From Mojavia pulchra JT2-VF2 (GTDB lineage: Bacteria; Cyanobacteriota; Cyanobacteriia; Cyanobacteriales; Nostocaceae): a stretch of DNA of 64,000 nt. The stretch covers positions 124,001-188,000 of the forward strand of contig JAHHHN010000002.1 in assembly GCA_019359325.1 (NCBI GenBank), in the 5' to 3' direction. Under the pieces are notes generated by a model that searched no databases, was not told where the DNA came from, and saw only the letters and a program-made list of their open reading frames with translations. Both the position numbers and the translations under genes were made by a program. Shown here piece by piece: positions 61,718-64,000 of this stretch. How positions within the stretch are numbered: position 1 is the stretch's first letter; each line of letters starts with the position of its first letter.

Positions 61718-62338
61718 ATGATGAAAGCTGAAGATATCATGACCACGAATGTAGTTACCATCCGCGGTTCAGCGACTGTTGCTGAAGCGGTAGGGTTGAT
61801 GAAGGAAAAAGGATTACGTGCCTTGGTTGTGGATCGTCGCTATGACAATGATGCTTATGGCATTGTCACTGAAACGGATATTGTCTATAAGGTCACAGCC
61901 TACGGTAAAGATCCTAAGCAAGTGCGGGTTTATGAGATTATGAGCAAGCCCTGCATTGTTGTCAATCCTGAGTTGAGCGTGGAATATGTAGCGCGTTTGT
62001 TTGCTAATACCGGTATCCGCAGAGCGCCCGTGATTCAAGGTAAGCTGTTGGGTATTATCTCGATTACCGATATTCTGACAAAAAGCGATTTTGTGGAGAC
62101 TCCAAAAGTGTTGCTGCTGGAGGAGAGAATTCAAAAAGCGATCGCGGAAGCTCGTGCTATTTGCACTGAAAACGGTGCTTATTCTAAAGCTTGTGCCGCC
62201 GCTTGGGATGAAGTTGAAGAACTCCAAGCAGAAGCCGCTCATCAAAAAGCTGAAGGTATGGAATCAGCCAAACTTTCTTTTGAAGAATACTGTAGAGATA
62301 ACCCCAATGCGCCTGAATGCCGAAAGTATAATTCTTGA
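61718..62338 (+). CDS. CBS-CP12 fusion protein
   Basis: The 206-residue protein joins two CBS domains (about 5-60 and 70-125; ADIMTTNVVTIRGSATVAEA, RVYEIMSKPCIVVNPELSVE) to a CP12 domain (about 135-206). All four CP12 cysteines are present: the N-terminal pair in AICTENGAYSKACAAAWDEV and the C-terminal pair in YCRDNPNAPECRKY. CP12 is a redox-controlled linker that holds GAPDH and phosphoribulokinase inactive in the dark; CBS pairs sense adenine nucleotides. CBS-CP12 proteins are known in cyanobacteria as energy-status-responsive regulators. AGGAG lies about 10 bp before the first of two tandem ATGs. It is intact and monocistronic. Confidence 0.92.
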   Translation: MMKAEDIMTTNVVTIRGSATVAEAVGLMKEKGLRALVVDRRYDNDAYGIVTETDIVYKVTAYGKDPKQVRVYEIMSKPCIVVNPELSVEYVARLFANTGIRRAPVIQGKLLGIISITDILTKSDFVETPKVLLLEERIQKAIAEARAICTENGAYSKACAAAWDEVEELQAEAAHQKAEGMESAKLSFEEYCRDNPNAPECRKYNS

Positions 62339-62414
62339 TATTAACTGAGGAGATGAGGGGATGAGGAGAAATAATAATTGTTAGCTTGCTCCCTCTTCTT
62401 CCCCTGTTCCTTAG

Positions 62415-63590
62415 TTATCGTTGGGCAACTCGCATTAATAAAAGTGTTCCTACTCCAAAAAAAATAAAGTTGGGTAACCAAGCCCCCATAAAGGGAGAGA
62501 GAACACCTGCCTGTCCCATAGCACCACTAATAAAGAAAATTAAGTAGTACGAAAAAATAACTATGACACTAATCCCAAAACTTGTCCCTCGTCCAGTGCG
62601 CTGAGGTACGCTTCCCATAGCTGCACCTACCAAGCCAAAAACTACACAGACAAATGGTAAGGATATTTTTTGTTGAATCCGAACTTCAAGTTTACGAATT
62701 TTTTGGCGATCGCCACCAAGACGTTCTACAGCTAGTTGTTCTACCGCTTCCGCAATATTCATCTCGCCATAATCCCGGCTTTTTTCTGCCAGACTCAATG
62801 GTGTGCGGGGGAGCCGCAATTGTTGGTGTTCAAACCGCAAAATGTTGCGATAGGAGCGATCAGGAGATACTAAATAAATAGTCCCGTTATAAAAATCCCA
62901 AACGTTTTGTGTTGCGTTCCACTGGGCTGATTCTGCCACCACAATTTGATTAAGATTTGCTTCAGAACGGTCTATTATTGTCAGACCTTTCATGTTCTTA
63001 CCATCAAACTGGTCAGCATAAAACAAGCGTGTCAGTATCCTATTTTTAGTACCGTCTTGTTCTTTTGTCTCTCGGTACTCAGGATAAAAAATATTTTGCT
63101 GCTTTAACTTTGGTTTGTCTGACTTAAGAGCTTGTTCTAACGTAGTAGCTGCTTGATAATTTGCTGCTGGCGCTATCTGCTCGTTAAACACAAATGTCAT
63201 TCCTGTGACGATAAAACTCAACATCACAGCTGTCATTACCATGCGATAGACACTCACACCACAGCCACGCAGAGCAATTAGTTCACTCTCGCTAGAAAGA
63301 CGACTATAAGTCATCAAAGTAGCTAGCAGAGTAGACATGGGAAAGGCTAAAACAATGAAGTTTGGCAGCTTTAATAAGAAAACCTGAATAGCGATGTCTA
63401 CGGGTAGTCCAGATTCTACTATTTTCCTAACTAAATCAAATACGGCATCAATTGTTACACCAATTGATGAGAAAGCTCCCACCCCAAATAAAAATGGCGG
63501 TATCAATTCGCTGGTGAGATAGCGATCCATGATCGTAAAAGGCATCAGCGAATTGAGGGTGTAGAAAGATGTGAGCTTTTTTGAGATCAT
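62415..63590 (-). CDS. LptF/LptG-type lipopolysaccharide export permease
   Basis: This 391-residue YjgP/YjgQ-family membrane protein is the permease half of the LptBFG transporter, which extracts LPS from the inner membrane. The N-terminal DRYLTSELIPPFLFGVGAFS is the family signature. Membrane segments occur near residues 28-50, 70-95 and 115-135. A large beta-jellyroll periplasmic domain follows (about 140-290), then three C-terminal segments (PFVCVVFGLVGAAMGS, FGISVIVIFSYYLIFFISGA, WLPNFIFFGVGTLLLM). A start at Met17 (63542) is possible. lptB lies directly upstream on the same strand, 170 bp away. Cyanobacteria often have only one LptF/G-like gene, so LptF and LptG cannot be told apart here. 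Confidence 0.9.
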   Translation of the reverse strand: MISKKLTSFYTLNSLMPFTIMDRYLTSELIPPFLFGVGAFSSIGVTIDAVFDLVRKIVESGLPVDIAIQVFLLKLPNFIVLAFPMSTLLATLMTYSRLSSESELIALRGCGVSVYRMVMTAVMLSFIVTGMTFVFNEQIAPAANYQAATTLEQALKSDKPKLKQQNIFYPEYRETKEQDGTKNRILTRLFYADQFDGKNMKGLTIIDRSEANLNQIVVAESAQWNATQNVWDFYNGTIYLVSPDRSYRNILRFEHQQLRLPRTPLSLAEKSRDYGEMNIAEAVEQLAVERLGGDRQKIRKLEVRIQQKISLPFVCVVFGLVGAAMGSVPQRTGRGTSFGISVIVIFSYYLIFFISGAMGQAGVLSPFMGAWLPNFIFFGVGTLLLMRVAQR

Positions 63591-63760
63591 AGGTAAATTT
63601 TAGAATTTAATATCTATAACCTAGACATAGAAAAAGATTTATACCGCATTTAATATCTAGAACAACTTTCCAGTGGCTAATGCAATTAATACTCAGGATT
63701 GATATATCAGAAGCAAGGCTCAAGAATCCTCTGGAAAATTATGAATTCATAACTATTGTT

Positions 63761-64000
63761 TTAGACTTGAAAGTTATCACCCAAGTAATATTGCCGCACG
63801 AGCGGGTTATTGTAGAGTTCATTAGCATTACCAAAAGCAAGAATTTGCCCCTCGCGCATGATATAGGCGCGATCGGTGATAGCTAAGGTTTCGCGGACAT
63901 TGTGATCTGTAATTAGAATACCCATACCGCGATCGCGTAGTCGTGCCACAATTTGCTGAATTTCAGCAACTGCAATTGGATCTACTCCAGCAAAAGGTTC
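63761..64000 (-). CDS. lptB: LptB, LPS export ABC ATPase, C-terminal part (runs off the window)
   Basis: The last 79 codons are visible. The frame enters at position 64000 with [18 protein letters not shown], which is the end of Walker B plus the D-loop of LptB. Then come [19 protein letters not shown] with the H-loop His, [17 protein letters not shown], and the C-terminal [12 protein letters not shown]. These match the LptB C-terminus of Gram-negative bacteria. It lies upstream of the LptF/G-type permease in the same direction. The Walker A and signature motifs lie outside the window. Confidence 0.92.
   Translation of the reverse strand, partial: EPFAGVDPIAVAEIQQIVARLRDRGMGILITDHNVRETLAITDRAYIMREGQILAFGNANELYNNPLVRQYYLGDNFQV

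Overview
The window is chromosomal DNA of a filamentous, heterocyst-type cyanobacterium (Nostoc/Anabaena-like). This rests on the abundant HIP1 octamers (GCGATCGC), the heptameric G/C-rich short tandem repeats (STRR), and cyanobacterial families such as an orange-carotenoid-protein C-terminal-domain homologue, Tab2, DUF3134, CBS-CP12, large STAND/WD40 proteins and nonribosomal peptide synthetases. No rRNA, tRNA or CRISPR array was seen.

Layout. 1-19 kb is mostly housekeeping and regulation: a partial queG; the carotenoid-binding homologue; a minus-strand partner-switching set (LuxR-type response regulator, receiver-GAF-PP2C phosphatase, anti-sigma kinase); a WecG/TagA glycosyltransferase; FtsE; several membrane or hypothetical proteins; an M48 protease; a metallophosphatase; DUF2470, Uma2 and Tab2 proteins; and an alpha-glucan phosphorylase. 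19.4-38.3 kb is a compact biosynthetic locus: a DUF6875 gene, a two-module NRPS (A-T-C-A-T-TE) and a larger NRPS (A-T-C-A-T-C-A-T-TE). Adenylation codes read as unassigned-Gly for the first and Thr-unassigned-Val for the second. The second NRPS begins with a decayed, internally deleted remnant: half of a Gly-type A domain is fused in frame to half of a C domain. Both NRPSs end in their own thioesterase. Each NRPS-proximal intergenic region is about 1.5 kb, AT-rich, and shares a 23-bp motif with the other.

38.7-42.8 kb holds a di-heme cytochrome c, a small protein, a short-chain dehydrogenase and S-formylglutathione hydrolase. 43.1-51.0 kb is a minus-strand signalling or conflict-type module: a P-loop NTPase, a four-helix-bundle protein and a 2006-residue STAND NTPase with 14 near-identical WD40 repeats. 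The last gene carries a 21-bp minisatellite and a dispersed repeat inside its reading frame. A Phd-type antitoxin with a 5'-truncated YoeB/Txe-like toxin follows, then leuC-leuD, DUF3134, a lysophosphatidate acyltransferase-like protein, a LuxR-GAF regulator divergent from a rhodanese, a zinc-ribbon protein, a pentapeptide protein, a CBS-CP12 fusion, and an LptF/LptG-type permease with the end of lptB.

The intergenic DNA is rich in small mobile repeats. One MITE-like element (59963-60071) has 18-bp inverted ends and a 10-bp flanking duplication. Two further MITE candidates and three copies of a GATC-bounded inverted repeat were also seen. The most novel material is the NRPS pair with its vestigial leading module, and the repeat-rich STAND/WD40 module. 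Functions are inferred from sequence reading alone; no database search was run.
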